A DNA stretch of 64,000 nucleotides. Origin: Candidatus Altimarinota bacterium (lineage in GTDB: Bacteria; Patescibacteriota; Minisyncoccia; Phycocordibacterales; UBA5272). Below, piece after piece: positions 6,549 to 15,415 of the stretch. The position numbers and the translations under genes are program-made. The notes below the pieces were generated by a model that saw only the letters and a program-made list of their open reading frames with translations, made no database searches and was not told the DNA's origin. Each line of letters opens with the position of its first letter. Position 1 is the first letter of the stretch. Location of the stretch: assembly GCA_021734745.1 (NCBI GenBank), contig JAIPIK010000001.1, positions 26,832 through 90,831 of the forward strand, written 5' to 3'.

Positions 6549-9116
6549 ATGAAAAAAGAAGCTTCAGCTAGAATAAAGATAAATAAACTCTTAGAAGAAT
6601 CTGGCTGGAGATTTGAGAGTGATAGTAACGGCCTTTTAAATATAGAACTAGAGCCTGGTGTAATTCTTTCTGAAATGGGAGATGACTTCGAGAATGTTTC
6701 CAAAGGATATATTGATTTTCTACTTCTAGATGTAGATGGAAGACCTCTTGTTGTTGTGGAGGCAAAAAAAGAGTCAATTGATCCACTTTCAGCAAAAGAA
6801 CAAGCACGAAATTATGCTCGTAATGTAAATGCTCGTTTCGTAATTCTTTCTAATGGTAATCTTCATTATTTCTGGGACACCAAGCATGGTAATCCTGATA
6901 CTATCTCTCGTTTTCCAACGCAAGATTCTATAACACAATACGAAAAGTACACTCCAAATCCTCAAGAATTAGGTAATACAAATGTAGATGAAAACTACAT
7001 TGTAGAATCACAAATGCCATCATATGCAAATGATCCTGATTTTCAAGACGAATCAAAACGTCAAGATTTTTTGCGTAACAATAATCTTAAACAGATGCGA
7101 CCGTATCAAATAGCGTCAATAAAAGCATTGCAGTCAGCCGCTCTTGAGAATAAGAATAGATTTCTTTTTGAAATGGCAACAGGAACTGGGAAGACTCTTA
7201 CATCTTCTGCTGTAATAAAGCTATTTCTAAAGTCAGGTAATGCACGACGTGTGTTATTCCTCGTTGATCGACTTGAACTTGAAGATCAGGCTCATAAAGC
7301 CTTCAAGCAATATCTAGGAAAAGATTATACAACTGTTATTTATAAAGACAGTCCTGATTCATGGAGAAATGCACAGATTGTTGTTTCCACTATTCAAACA
7401 TTCATGTCTGGAGATAGATATAAGAAAGAATTTTCACCAACTGATTTCGAGCTTGTTATTTCAGATGAAGCACATCGCTCTATTGGTGGTAATAGTCGTG
7501 CAGTGTTTGAGTATTTTGTTGGTTATAAGTTAGGGCTAACAGCAACACCAAAAGATTATTTGAGAGGGTTCGACGGAGAGGGTGCAGATACACAACGAGA
7601 ATTTGAGCGTAGACAATTGCTTGATACATACAAAACATTTGGATGTGAACCAAGCAAACCAACATTTAGTTATGACTTACTTTCAGGGGTGAAAGATGGT
7701 TTCCTTATTAATCCTGTTGTAGTAGATGCTCGTACAGAGATTACCACTGGATTACTTTCAACAGATGGTTACGCAGTCCATTCTACGACAGTAGAAGGAG
7801 AAACAATTAACGAAGTATTTAATGAACGTCACTATGAGAAGAAATTCTTTAATGAAGAAACAAATATTGCTATGTGTAAGGCTTTTTTGGATAACGGATT
7901 CTATGATCCTATTGCCAAGAAATATGGTGTAGATCTTTTTGGTAAATCTATTATTTTCTGTGTATCACAAAAGCATGCATCTCGTGTTACAAACATCTTA
8001 AACAAGTTAGCTTTTGAAAAATGGCCACAGCAATATAATGAGTCAGATTTTGCAGTCCAAGTCACATCACTTGTTGCAAGTGCTCAACAAATGACCATCA
8101 ACTTTTCTAATAATATGCTTAATGGAAAAGTAAAAAGACCTCAAGGATATGATTCTAGTAAAACTCGTGTAGCAGTTACTGTTGGAATGATGACAACCGG
8201 ATATGACTGTCAGGATATTCTTAACCTCGCTCTCATGCGACCAGTATTTAGTCCTTCAGAATTCGTGCAGATGAAAGGAAGAGGAACACGAAAGTATCGA
8301 TTTGAATATACAGATTACAATAATCAAGAAACAGTAGTAGAGCTAAAAGAACATTTTAAATTCTTTGATTTCTTTGCTACGTGTGAATATTTTGAAAATG
8401 AGTTCAAATATGACGAAAAAATAAAGTTACCAAAAATACAGAAGATAACAGAAGTAGACGCTACAACAGGACAACCTACTACAGATAGTTCACAAGGTGA
8501 ATTCGTAGATGAGAATGGTGTGAAGATTTTCAAGGGTCCTATAGACTTAGCAACACAAGATGATATTACATCTGTGAAAGAATCACATGTTGGACAAGAA
8601 GGAATGCGTATAGATCGTGAAGGGTTTAGGCGTGCTGTAGAAGAGGATATTTTGACCAACGAAACATTGAAGAGTATGTGGAATAATGGAGATGTTGCAG
8701 GAGCAGAAGATTATACTAAGACAAATATTTTCGATAAGCCGAATCACTTCCTTAATCTGCAAGGAATACGAAAAGCATTTAATGTTGATCGTCGTATAAC
8801 TGTTCGTGAATTTTTACAGGTAGCTTTCGGACAAAAGGATGGGTTTGAATCTAAGGATGAATTACTTGAATCAGAATGGAACAAGTTCACAGAAATAAAT
8901 CCTGTAGATCAAGAACATTATGCACCAGTAAAGAGTTTCTTCAAGGCATATATTGTTGATCCTCAAGTACGTGAGATTATAGATACCAAACAACTTGCAC
9001 AACTCCACTTTTGTCCATCATTTGATTTCGAGGAGTACGAGCAATTAAATGGTTTCAAGGCAATGGTTCCCACATATATCAAGGACTACGTATCGCTTAA
9101 TACTTTTATGAATTAA
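6549..9116 (+). CDS. hsdR: type I restriction endonuclease, HsdR subunit (EcoEI-like)
   Basis: An 855-residue restriction and DNA-translocating subunit. The N-terminal about 110 residues hold a PD-(D/E)xK nuclease core (GYIDFLLLDVDGRPLVVVEAKK, with D and ExK). SF2 helicase motifs follow: Walker A EMATGTGKTLTS near residue 210, DEAH in VISDEAHRSIGG, TATP in GLTATPKDY, and motif VI in FVQMKGRGTRKYR. The C-terminal domain resembles the EcoEI R C-terminal family. It starts the tight operon hsdR-hsdMS-three small genes, with gaps of only 3-4 bases. TATATT at 6537-6542 lies just before the start codon. It lies immediately after tRNA-Trp, a common island site. Confidence 0.92.
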   Translation: MKKEASARIKINKLLEESGWRFESDSNGLLNIELEPGVILSEMGDDFENVSKGYIDFLLLDVDGRPLVVVEAKKESIDPLSAKEQARNYARNVNARFVILSNGNLHYFWDTKHGNPDTISRFPTQDSITQYEKYTPNPQELGNTNVDENYIVESQMPSYANDPDFQDESKRQDFLRNNNLKQMRPYQIASIKALQSAALENKNRFLFEMATGTGKTLTSSAVIKLFLKSGNARRVLFLVDRLELEDQAHKAFKQYLGKDYTTVIYKDSPDSWRNAQIVVSTIQTFMSGDRYKKEFSPTDFELVISDEAHRSIGGNSRAVFEYFVGYKLGLTATPKDYLRGFDGEGADTQREFERRQLLDTYKTFGCEPSKPTFSYDLLSGVKDGFLINPVVVDARTEITTGLLSTDGYAVHSTTVEGETINEVFNERHYEKKFFNEETNIAMCKAFLDNGFYDPIAKKYGVDLFGKSIIFCVSQKHASRVTNILNKLAFEKWPQQYNESDFAVQVTSLVASAQQMTINFSNNMLNGKVKRPQGYDSSKTRVAVTVGMMTTGYDCQDILNLALMRPVFSPSEFVQMKGRGTRKYRFEYTDYNNQETVVELKEHFKFFDFFATCEYFENEFKYDEKIKLPKIQKITEVDATTGQPTTDSSQGEFVDENGVKIFKGPIDLATQDDITSVKESHVGQEGMRIDREGFRRAVEEDILTNETLKSMWNNGDVAGAEDYTKTNIFDKPNHFLNLQGIRKAFNVDRRITVREFLQVAFGQKDGFESKDELLESEWNKFTEINPVDQEHYAPVKSFFKAYIVDPQVREIIDTKQLAQLHFCPSFDFEEYEQLNGFKAMVPTYIKDYVSLNTFMN

Positions 9117-9120
9117 CATT

Positions 9121-11601
9121 ATGAATGCAGAAACAAAACGCCACATAGATGCAGCTCGCCAAGTGCTTGTAGGGGTAGTGCCGAATCCAGCATCACAAAT
9201 AGACCAAATCACTAATGCTCTTATTTATAAGTTCATGGATGATATGGATCAATCAGCTATCAAGCAAGGTGGTGAGCCATCGTTCTTTACTGGTGACCTC
9301 AAGGACTATGCGTGGACTCGTCTTATGGATACTCGTATAGGGAATCAAGAGCGAATGAATATATATAGTGAAGCCCTTGTGAAGTTCTCTGAGTCCAAGC
9401 AATTGCCACAGCTATTTCGTGAGATTTTTAAATCTGCATTCTTGCCATATCGTAGCCCTGAAGTATTAGGGTTATTCTTAAAAGAAATAGACTACTTCGA
9501 CTACTCTCATCCTGAAGAGCTTGGGAATGCTTACGAATACCTTTTGTCTATTATGTCCTCACAAGGAGATGCGGGTCAGTTCCGTACACCACGACATATT
9601 ATTGACTTCATTGTTAATATTATTAACCCTACAGCTGAAGATAAAGTGTTAGACCCTGCATGTGGCACTGGAGGTTTCTTAGTAAGTGCTTATAAACATA
9701 TTGCGGAACAACACGATGGAAAGAATTCTGATGGATCAAAAAATAAAGAGAAACCACTAACGCCTGACCAGCGTAAGAATCTAATGAGTAACTTTGAAGG
9801 ATATGATATAGACCCTGGAATGGTACGTATAGCACAAGTGAATATGTATCTGCATCAGTTCAAGAACCCAAAGATTTATAACTATGATTCTCTTTCTATG
9901 GATGAAAGGTGGAATGATAAGTTTGATGTAATACTGGCTAATCCTCCTTTTATGTCACCAAAAGGCGGAGTGAGTACTCATAATAAGTTCAGTATTAACG
10001 CTACTCGGTCCGAAGTATTGTTCGTGGACTACATCATGAACCATCTTAAACCAAAAGGTAAAGCAGGTATTATCGTACCTGAAGGAATTATTTTCCAGTC
10101 TGGTACATCACACAAGCAATTACGAAAGAATCTTGTTAATGATGGGTTGTATGCTGTTGTTAGTTTACCAGCAGGAGTGTTTCAGCCATACAGTGGAGTA
10201 AAAACTAGTATCTTGCTTTTTAATAACGAGCTTGCAAAACAGAGTAAAGAAATTTTGTTTGTAAAAGTAGAGAATGATGGTTTTGGTCTTGGTGCTCAAA
10301 GAAGAACATCTACTAAGAATGACCTACCAGAAGTATTAGAGATTTTGAATAAGTGGAATAGTAACAAAAAGGTAGAAAATGTAAATGTTCTATATGTAGA
10401 AAAGACAAAAATTGCAGAAACAGATGACTATAACCTTTCTGGTGACCGATATCGTACAGCGATTGATTACTCTAATGTCAAATGGTCAATGGTTTCATTG
10501 GGTGATGTTTGTGACTTACATAGGGGTGTTGTTTATTCAAAATCAGACGAAGTACTCAGTGATGGTTATGGAATACTGCGCGCAAACAATATTTCATTAG
10601 ATAGTGGTTTAATTTTGGATGATGTTAAATTAATTTCAAAAAATCTTAAACTGAAAGAGGTCCAAAAATTTAAGGCAGGCGATATTTTCATTTGTCTTGC
10701 CAGTGGCAGCAAAGATCATATAGGGAAAGTAGCATATATCAAAGAAGATACTGATTTTTATTTTGGGGGCTTTATGGGAGCAGTAAGAATTAAAAATGGG
10801 ACAATCGATTCCCGGTTCCTTTTTTCTTTGCTTAAAGATCAAAAATTCAATGATTTTTTGCGTCAAGAAATTAGTGGTGCAAACATAAATAATCTTAATT
10901 CTGGCATTCTTTCTAGATACAAAATCCCTCTTCCTCCTCTTGATGTCCAAGAGAAAATTGTTGCTGAAATAGATAGTTACCAAAATATCATCACTGGTGC
11001 CAAGCAAATCACCAACAACTGGAAGCCTTTAATTGATATTGACCCAACATGGGAAAAAGTAAAATTGGGTACTGTGTGTGGATATGCTGGAGGGACTCAA
11101 CCACCAAAATCAACATTTGTAGATAATCCCAAAGAGGGTTATGTTAGATTGCTCCAGATTAGAGATTATAAGTCAGACAAAAATGCTACATATATTTCTA
11201 CTTCTGTGCGTCATAAAACCTGTAATGAAAACGATATAATGATTGGTAGATATGGTCCACCAGTTTTTCAAATTTTGCGTGGTAAAGCCGGGGCCTATAA
11301 TGTAGCACTAATGAAGTGTCTACCTGATAACAGTAAAATTACTAATGACTGGTTATATTATTTCCTAGTATCTGACTCCGTTCAGGAGAAAATAATTTCC
11401 TTATCAGGTAGGGTCAGACAGTCAGGTGTAAATCCTGCGGATTTAGATGAGTTAGTAATTCCTCTTCCTGTTCTTGAAATTCAAAAACAAATAGTAGAAC
11501 GTGTAAAAGTTGAGCATTCTCTTGTAGAAGGTAATAATAAATTAGTCGAAATCTACGAACAAAAAATAAGAGAAACCTTAGCAAAACTTTGGGAACAATA
11601 A
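9121..11601 (+). CDS. hsdM: type I restriction HsdM-HsdS fusion protein
   Basis: An 826-residue protein joining a modification subunit and a specificity subunit. Residues 1-130 are the HsdM N-terminal helical domain, motif I is DPACGTGGFL at about 178-187 (AdoMet binding), and the catalytic NPPF of an N6-adenine methyltransferase is at about 274. From about residue 455 two HsdS-type target-recognition domains follow (WSMVSLGDVCDLHRG to LPPLDVQEKIVAEIDSY, then WEKVKLGTVCGYAGG to LPVLEIQKQIVERV), each ending in the conserved helix. Separate hsdM and hsdS genes are the norm, so the fusion is a notable variant. The region from about 10,400 is visibly more AT-rich, as expected of fast-changing specificity modules. 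Confidence 0.92.
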   Translation: MNAETKRHIDAARQVLVGVVPNPASQIDQITNALIYKFMDDMDQSAIKQGGEPSFFTGDLKDYAWTRLMDTRIGNQERMNIYSEALVKFSESKQLPQLFREIFKSAFLPYRSPEVLGLFLKEIDYFDYSHPEELGNAYEYLLSIMSSQGDAGQFRTPRHIIDFIVNIINPTAEDKVLDPACGTGGFLVSAYKHIAEQHDGKNSDGSKNKEKPLTPDQRKNLMSNFEGYDIDPGMVRIAQVNMYLHQFKNPKIYNYDSLSMDERWNDKFDVILANPPFMSPKGGVSTHNKFSINATRSEVLFVDYIMNHLKPKGKAGIIVPEGIIFQSGTSHKQLRKNLVNDGLYAVVSLPAGVFQPYSGVKTSILLFNNELAKQSKEILFVKVENDGFGLGAQRRTSTKNDLPEVLEILNKWNSNKKVENVNVLYVEKTKIAETDDYNLSGDRYRTAIDYSNVKWSMVSLGDVCDLHRGVVYSKSDEVLSDGYGILRANNISLDSGLILDDVKLISKNLKLKEVQKFKAGDIFICLASGSKDHIGKVAYIKEDTDFYFGGFMGAVRIKNGTIDSRFLFSLLKDQKFNDFLRQEISGANINNLNSGILSRYKIPLPPLDVQEKIVAEIDSYQNIITGAKQITNNWKPLIDIDPTWEKVKLGTVCGYAGGTQPPKSTFVDNPKEGYVRLLQIRDYKSDKNATYISTSVRHKTCNENDIMIGRYGPPVFQILRGKAGAYNVALMKCLPDNSKITNDWLYYFLVSDSVQEKIISLSGRVRQSGVNPADLDELVIPLPVLEIQKQIVERVKVEHSLVEGNNKLVEIYEQKIRETLAKLWEQ

Positions 11602-11604
11602 AAT

Positions 11605-11808
11605 ATGAAATCAGAAGAAAAAATATTTTTAGTTTTAGAAAGAATTAAAAGCAAGGTCGACATTGCTCCTTCTGGTTCTGCGATTAACTATCGTGCAGGT
11701 GAAGAAGTCAAAGAGCTTGGTGCAGAAGATGAGATTCTTATATTGAATAAATTAGCTGAAGAAGGTGTTATTAATGTCGTGAGTAATTATGCTTCTGATT
11801 ATATATAA
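11605..11808 (+). CDS. small protein in restriction operon, unknown
   Basis: A 67-residue protein beginning MKSEEKIFLVLERIKSKVDIAPSG. It is soluble, mixed charge and resembles a small winged-helix-like or adaptor fold (helix, AGEEVKELGAEDEILILNKLAEEGVI, end), but no family is recognised. It starts three bases after hsdMS and ends three bases before the next gene, which makes translation coupling and co-function with the restriction system likely. Confidence 0.6.
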   Translation: MKSEEKIFLVLERIKSKVDIAPSGSAINYRAGEEVKELGAEDEILILNKLAEEGVINVVSNYASDYI

Positions 11809-11811
11809 AAT

Positions 11812-12297
11812 ATGAAATACAAAGGATTTATATTTAATATCAAACCGAACAAAGTCGCTTTTGAAGAAGCTTTCTTAAAGTATTCGACTTCAGTATCACT
11901 AAATGAAAATGTTGTTATAGAAGTAGATAAACTTTTTGGAATTCATTCCGAAATACAAACTAAATGTTTATCATTATATCAATCAGGTGCTCACGCAGAA
12001 GCTGTAGAAAAAAGTTTTAAAGTAGTAAAAGATAAATTGCGAGCTTTAACTGGGCATGAATCTGGTTCTGATGCTTTTGGTAAAGGTAAGTTGCATATAA
12101 AAGGTGCTGCCGCATTAAATGTTGACGATGATTTCAATAAGGCAGTTCAGTTTTTAACTATGGCAATTGATATGTTTAGAAATGAAAAAAGCCACACATC
12201 AGACGCAAAGATTGAAGACCCTGTAAGATCTTACCAGTACTTAGCCATGAGTAGTTTGGCTCTGTCTCTGTTAGAAAATTCAGAAATAATTAAGTAA
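11812..12297 (+). CDS. TIGR02391/Ymh-family HEPN-like protein
   Basis: A 161-residue protein with the pattern of the TIGR02391 (Hypoth_Ymh) family often found in defence loci: FGIHSEIQTKCLSLYQSGAHAEAVEKSFKVVKDKL, then GKGKLHIKG and MAIDMFRNEKSHTSD. RNEKSH is an R-x4-H motif of the HEPN type, the catalytic signature of HEPN RNases, on a helical background. Family membership is from memory of sequence pattern. Encoded in the restriction operon, three bases after the small gene. Confidence 0.6.
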   Translation: MKYKGFIFNIKPNKVAFEEAFLKYSTSVSLNENVVIEVDKLFGIHSEIQTKCLSLYQSGAHAEAVEKSFKVVKDKLRALTGHESGSDAFGKGKLHIKGAAALNVDDDFNKAVQFLTMAIDMFRNEKSHTSDAKIEDPVRSYQYLAMSSLALSLLENSEIIK

Positions 12298-12301
12298 AAT
12301 C

Positions 12302-13003
12302 ATGTTCCTTTCTATTTTTTCATATCTTTCACTTCGGTATGAAAATGAAGAAGATCAAAAATATATTGAGGGTCTTATTGAGCAGTTTCGTAAAGCCCAG
12401 GAAAATGGTTCGTTCCATTTAGCCCTCTTTGCTTACCATTTGCTCTTTATGATTTTTATATATCAAACAATATATAAAGCAAAATTATGGAAACTGGAAC
12501 AGTTTTCTCTCGCTTTCACAATTTCTCCGGCAGATAAAAAAAAGCAATACACAGAAACATCTACTGTTTATGCTTTTGTAGAAATACCAGAAAGGACTAT
12601 TTTTACCCTACTTTCTTTATTCCAAGAGTGTGAAAATACCATTTCAAAATGTAAGAAAATTATTGATTATCGTAACAATAATCTTGGCCATGCTACTCCT
12701 TATATCGTTTCTGAAGGTGAATTTGAAAATAAGATAGAAGAGTATGACCAAGTAGCTTTTGAAATTCACAAGCTAACTCATACTGAGTTAGCAAATATAT
12801 TCGATAAATATTTCGCTTCCATTGATTCAGAAGTCGATCAAACAAAAGACGACATAGAACTTAATTTGATTGTTCCAAATAGACTAAGTGATAAAGATCT
12901 CGAATCGTTTGCTTCTGAATGTTTAATAGTTCCAGATTTCAAAAAGAAACAAGCTTCAAAAATACTTAAAGATTATTTTGGTGTATCTGTTGAACTAGCT
13001 TAA
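12302..13003 (+). CDS. helical protein with HEPN-like motif, last gene of restriction operon
   Basis: A 233-residue, mostly helical protein, not recognised. Residues about 38-62 are aromatic and hydrophobic (FHLALFAYHLLFMIFIYQTIY). The segment KIIDYRNNNLGHATPYIV contains R-x5-H, similar to the HEPN motif of its upstream neighbour, suggesting a second HEPN-like domain. It starts four bases after the Ymh-like gene and its 3' end overlaps the convergent recombinase gene by nine bases. Possible roles are an RNase effector or a sensor accessory to the type I system; this is inference. Confidence 0.5.
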   Translation: MFLSIFSYLSLRYENEEDQKYIEGLIEQFRKAQENGSFHLALFAYHLLFMIFIYQTIYKAKLWKLEQFSLAFTISPADKKKQYTETSTVYAFVEIPERTIFTLLSLFQECENTISKCKKIIDYRNNNLGHATPYIVSEGEFENKIEEYDQVAFEIHKLTHTELANIFDKYFASIDSEVDQTKDDIELNLIVPNRLSDKDLESFASECLIVPDFKKKQASKILKDYFGVSVELA

Positions 13004-14260
13004 GCTGATTACTTTATTCTTAAGTAGTATCTTACTCTTAAAACATCCTAACAGTTCTCTTTTTTCTAAGTCACTTCCTTCTTTGAGGATATACTTAGCA
13101 TAGTTACGAATATCTACGTCTTTAATCTTGATTTGCTTCGTATCTCCTAAAACGCTTCTCTGGAAGCTCTTAATCCTTTCAACTTCAGTTCGTATCTTTT
13201 CTTTCATTCCTATCTCATCTAGGTCAATTTTATCGAGTAGTTCTTGAAATTGTTTTATAAGTTCATCTTCATTGGTATAACCACACTTACAGTTCTTATC
13301 TTTAGACTTTGTGCATGCATAATAGACATAACGATGAACATTACCGTTCATCTGTTTCTTTATCTTTTCATCGGCTGTAATACCAGAACCACATAGTCCA
13401 CAAGTCATTAGTTTAGTGAAAGCAAATTCTCTGTTATTAAATTCAGTTCTTGTGACCTGTCTAGTTAATTGAGCCTGTACCTGATCATAAAGTTCTTTAG
13501 TAATGAGTGGTTTATGACTACCTTTGTACCAGTTACCACTTTTCCTCGGATACTCAAATTCTCCATAGTAAAAAGTATTCTTTAAAAGTAAATTAATGTT
13601 TCCTAAACTAAGATGTTTCTTTCCATATGAAGTTCTAAAATTAAGATCAAATTTAAGCCAATGATACACCTTTAAACAACTCACTTTATCATAAGCAATT
13701 TTCTCAAACATTTCTTTAATGATATGACCTCTATCTGGATCAATATACGTTTGGCACTTTCTATCCATTCTATTTTCTTTTAAATATCCAGTAGGGGCAG
13801 GACATGGCCATAAACCCATTTCAACTCTAGTTCTTAGTCCTCGTTTTACGTTTACACTTTTGTTATCATTCTCTAGTTTTGCTTGAGAACATAAAATCAT
13901 GAGTAAAAACTTTTCGTTAGGTGAATTACTAAATGTTTGTCCATATGTTCGTATTTGAAAAAGTAACTGTTGATCCATAAGATCTACTATTGAACCTAAG
14001 TCACCTGCATTTCTACTAATTCTTGAAGCGTCCCATGCTAAGATTCCATTAAACCTTCCTCTTTTAATATCTTCTAGTATTTCTTTAAAAACTGGTCGTT
14101 GTCCTGAATCTTTAGCAGAATGAGATTCTCGTCTGATGTCTACAATTTCTAAACCTTCTCTTTCTGCTAATCTAAGCATTTCTTTAATTTGAGAATCAAT
14201 AGAAAGAATTTGTCTTTCTTCTGATTCGGTACTTTTTCTACTATACAAAACATATTTCAT
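12995..14260 (-). CDS. large serine recombinase (site-specific integrase)
   Basis: A 421-residue recombinase taking MKYVLYSRKSTES as start; an upstream in-frame ATG at 14317 would add 19 residues lacking family similarity. The resolvase domain contains the catalytic serine (YSRKS, residue 10) and the ASRISRN motif. The recombinase domain (GLWPCPAPTGYLKE and LLKNTFYYGEFEYPRKSGNWYKGSH) and a zinc ribbon (CGLCG and, further on, CTKSKDKNCKC) follow, and the C-terminus is helical. Such enzymes integrate phages and mobile islands. It is convergent with the restriction operon, and the probable attachment site lies beside its 5' end (14,261-14,420). It is the best candidate for having mobilised the island. 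Confidence 0.9.
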   Translation of the reverse strand: MKYVLYSRKSTESEERQILSIDSQIKEMLRLAEREGLEIVDIRRESHSAKDSGQRPVFKEILEDIKRGRFNGILAWDASRISRNAGDLGSIVDLMDQQLLFQIRTYGQTFSNSPNEKFLLMILCSQAKLENDNKSVNVKRGLRTRVEMGLWPCPAPTGYLKENRMDRKCQTYIDPDRGHIIKEMFEKIAYDKVSCLKVYHWLKFDLNFRTSYGKKHLSLGNINLLLKNTFYYGEFEYPRKSGNWYKGSHKPLITKELYDQVQAQLTRQVTRTEFNNREFAFTKLMTCGLCGSGITADEKIKKQMNGNVHRYVYYACTKSKDKNCKCGYTNEDELIKQFQELLDKIDLDEIGMKEKIRTEVERIKSFQRSVLGDTKQIKIKDVDIRNYAKYILKEGSDLEKRELLGCFKSKILLKNKVISLS

Positions 14261-14344
14261 TTTTTGAATAGGTAAAGCTACCATATTGCCCATAAGTCCA
14301 AATGTTTGTTGTTCCATATTATATTAATGACAGAACCATAATCC

Positions 14345-14361
14345 CTGCATAGTCTATGCAG
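14345..14361. repeat. 17-bp palindrome upstream of the serine recombinase
   Basis: CTGCATA (14345-14351), three central bases GTC, TATGCAG (14355-14361) form a perfect inverted repeat. Lying about 85 bases upstream of the recombinase start, it is either an operator or part of the attachment site. Serine integrase sites are typically imperfect palindromes about a central dinucleotide, so the attachment role is only suggestive. Confidence 0.45.
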
Positions 14362-14400
14362 AACTAAAAAAGGCGACATTGTGAGAGTAAATAAAAAGCC

Positions 14401-14429
14401 TTAGCAAAAGACCTTTTATGCGATATAAT
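14401..14429 (+). promoter_or_regulatory. promoter of the structured leader
   Basis: TTAGCA at 14401-14406, a 17-base spacer and a consensus TATAAT at 14424-14429. Transcription would start near 14436, giving a leader of about 225 bases before the ATG at 14663. Confidence 0.65.
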
Positions 14430-14435
14430 CAATAG

Positions 14436-14662
14436 ATTAATACAACTTGTATTAAGAAGAACAATTCAATAGTAACCTAACCCTTTAGCTCCTAGAACTA
14501 AAGATATGGTGAAGAAAGTCCTATCAGAGTAAAAACCCCATCATGTGGGCTTTGCTCTGATAGGCCATATCTGGAAACGGATATGAAGGTCGCAAGACCT
14601 TACTCACGTGGTGGGATTTTTGCTACCCAACGAGAGATTACTAAGTCCTATCAGACAATTTT
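14436..14662 (+). ncRNA. structured leader RNA or small RNA, unknown class
   Basis: Visible helices: CTTTAG/CTAAAG (about 14483-14503), ATATGG/CCATAT (14504-14509 with 14565-14570) enclosing a 10-bp stem CCTATCAGAG (14520-14529) with CTCTGATAGG (14555-14564), and AAGGTC-GCAA-GACCTT (14586-14601, GNRA loop). The 13-mer AAGTCCTATCAGA occurs twice, at 14516-14528 and 14643-14655, so the arm at 14555-14564 could pair with either copy. This suggests a switchable leader ending eight bases before the next start codon. No known riboswitch or ribozyme was recognised. Confidence 0.6.
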
Positions 14663-15415
14663 ATGAAGCAAAACAAATCTCCTTTCGGAGATAATTTTAG
14701 ATATTTAGTAGAGGAACGAATCAAAAACTTTTGGGGATACGGTAACTTTAAAAGTGATGTATGGTTTATCGGAATGGAAGAAGGTCATAGTGGAGATATT
14801 GAAAGCTTAGTCAAAAGATTAGAAGCAACAAAAGATAAAGAAACTTTGGATATCTATGATGACATGAAACATGACGTCGCTCATATGAAATGGTTTGAGG
14901 AAGGAGCAAAAACTCAAGCAACCTATCGTCGATTAATTTACATACTACTCTATCTTAAAAATAAGGTAGAGCCAACGATTGAAGAAATACGGCAATTTCA
15001 AATAAAAGAGTTCGGTAGAAAAACATCTAATCATACAGTATTGGAATTAATGCCTCTTCCTGCAAAATCTATTAGTGCTAAGGACTGGGTATATAAGGAA
15101 GCAAATGTTGAAGGGCTACATACTCGAAAAGAATATTTAGCAACATACAGACCAAAAAGAATAGCACGACTTCGTGAATTAATTTCTATACATAAACCAA
15201 AAATGGTTATATTTTACTCTCGAGTGTATTTACGAGAATGGAGAGAAACCGTACCTGTACCTTTAGAAGAAATCAAGGATACTAAACTTCATATAGCAAA
15301 AGACCACAACACATTATATGTTGTGGTCCCTCACTCAACTTCTTTCGGAATATCGACAAGCGATTGGAAGAAGATTGCAGAAGTATTACTTAGTCACCAT
15401 AGTCATCATCATTAA
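14663..15415 (+). CDS. possible uracil-DNA-glycosylase-fold protein
   Basis: A 250-residue protein, not confidently assigned. The segment YGNFKSDVWFIGMEEG resembles the start of the uracil-DNA glycosylase superfamily core (strand then a G-x-E/P-G loop), and PHSTSFGIST near residue 225 is placed like the second UDG motif (HPS). The middle is helical and charged. It is preceded by a long structured leader with its own promoter and no Shine-Dalgarno sequence. The 3' end overlaps the convergent HTH gene by 26 bases. The terminal HHSHHH run is natural sequence. A DNA-base excision or nucleotide-sensing role is a guess. Confidence 0.45.
   Translation: MKQNKSPFGDNFRYLVEERIKNFWGYGNFKSDVWFIGMEEGHSGDIESLVKRLEATKDKETLDIYDDMKHDVAHMKWFEEGAKTQATYRRLIYILLYLKNKVEPTIEEIRQFQIKEFGRKTSNHTVLELMPLPAKSISAKDWVYKEANVEGLHTRKEYLATYRPKRIARLRELISIHKPKMVIFYSRVYLREWRETVPVPLEEIKDTKLHIAKDHNTLYVVVPHSTSFGISTSDWKKIAEVLLSHHSHHH

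Noticed and set aside
12995..14317. The serine recombinase considered as an IS607-type transposase with a guide-RNA-linked nuclease.
   Set aside because: It has the large-recombinase architecture with recombinase and zinc-ribbon domains, no TnpB or IscB is present, and the structured RNA lies on the other side under its own promoter.
14501..14520. GAAGAAAGTCC resembles the 5' conserved region of RNase P RNA.
   Set aside because: The matching 3' region and the other conserved segments are missing, and the whole structured region is only about 225 bases.
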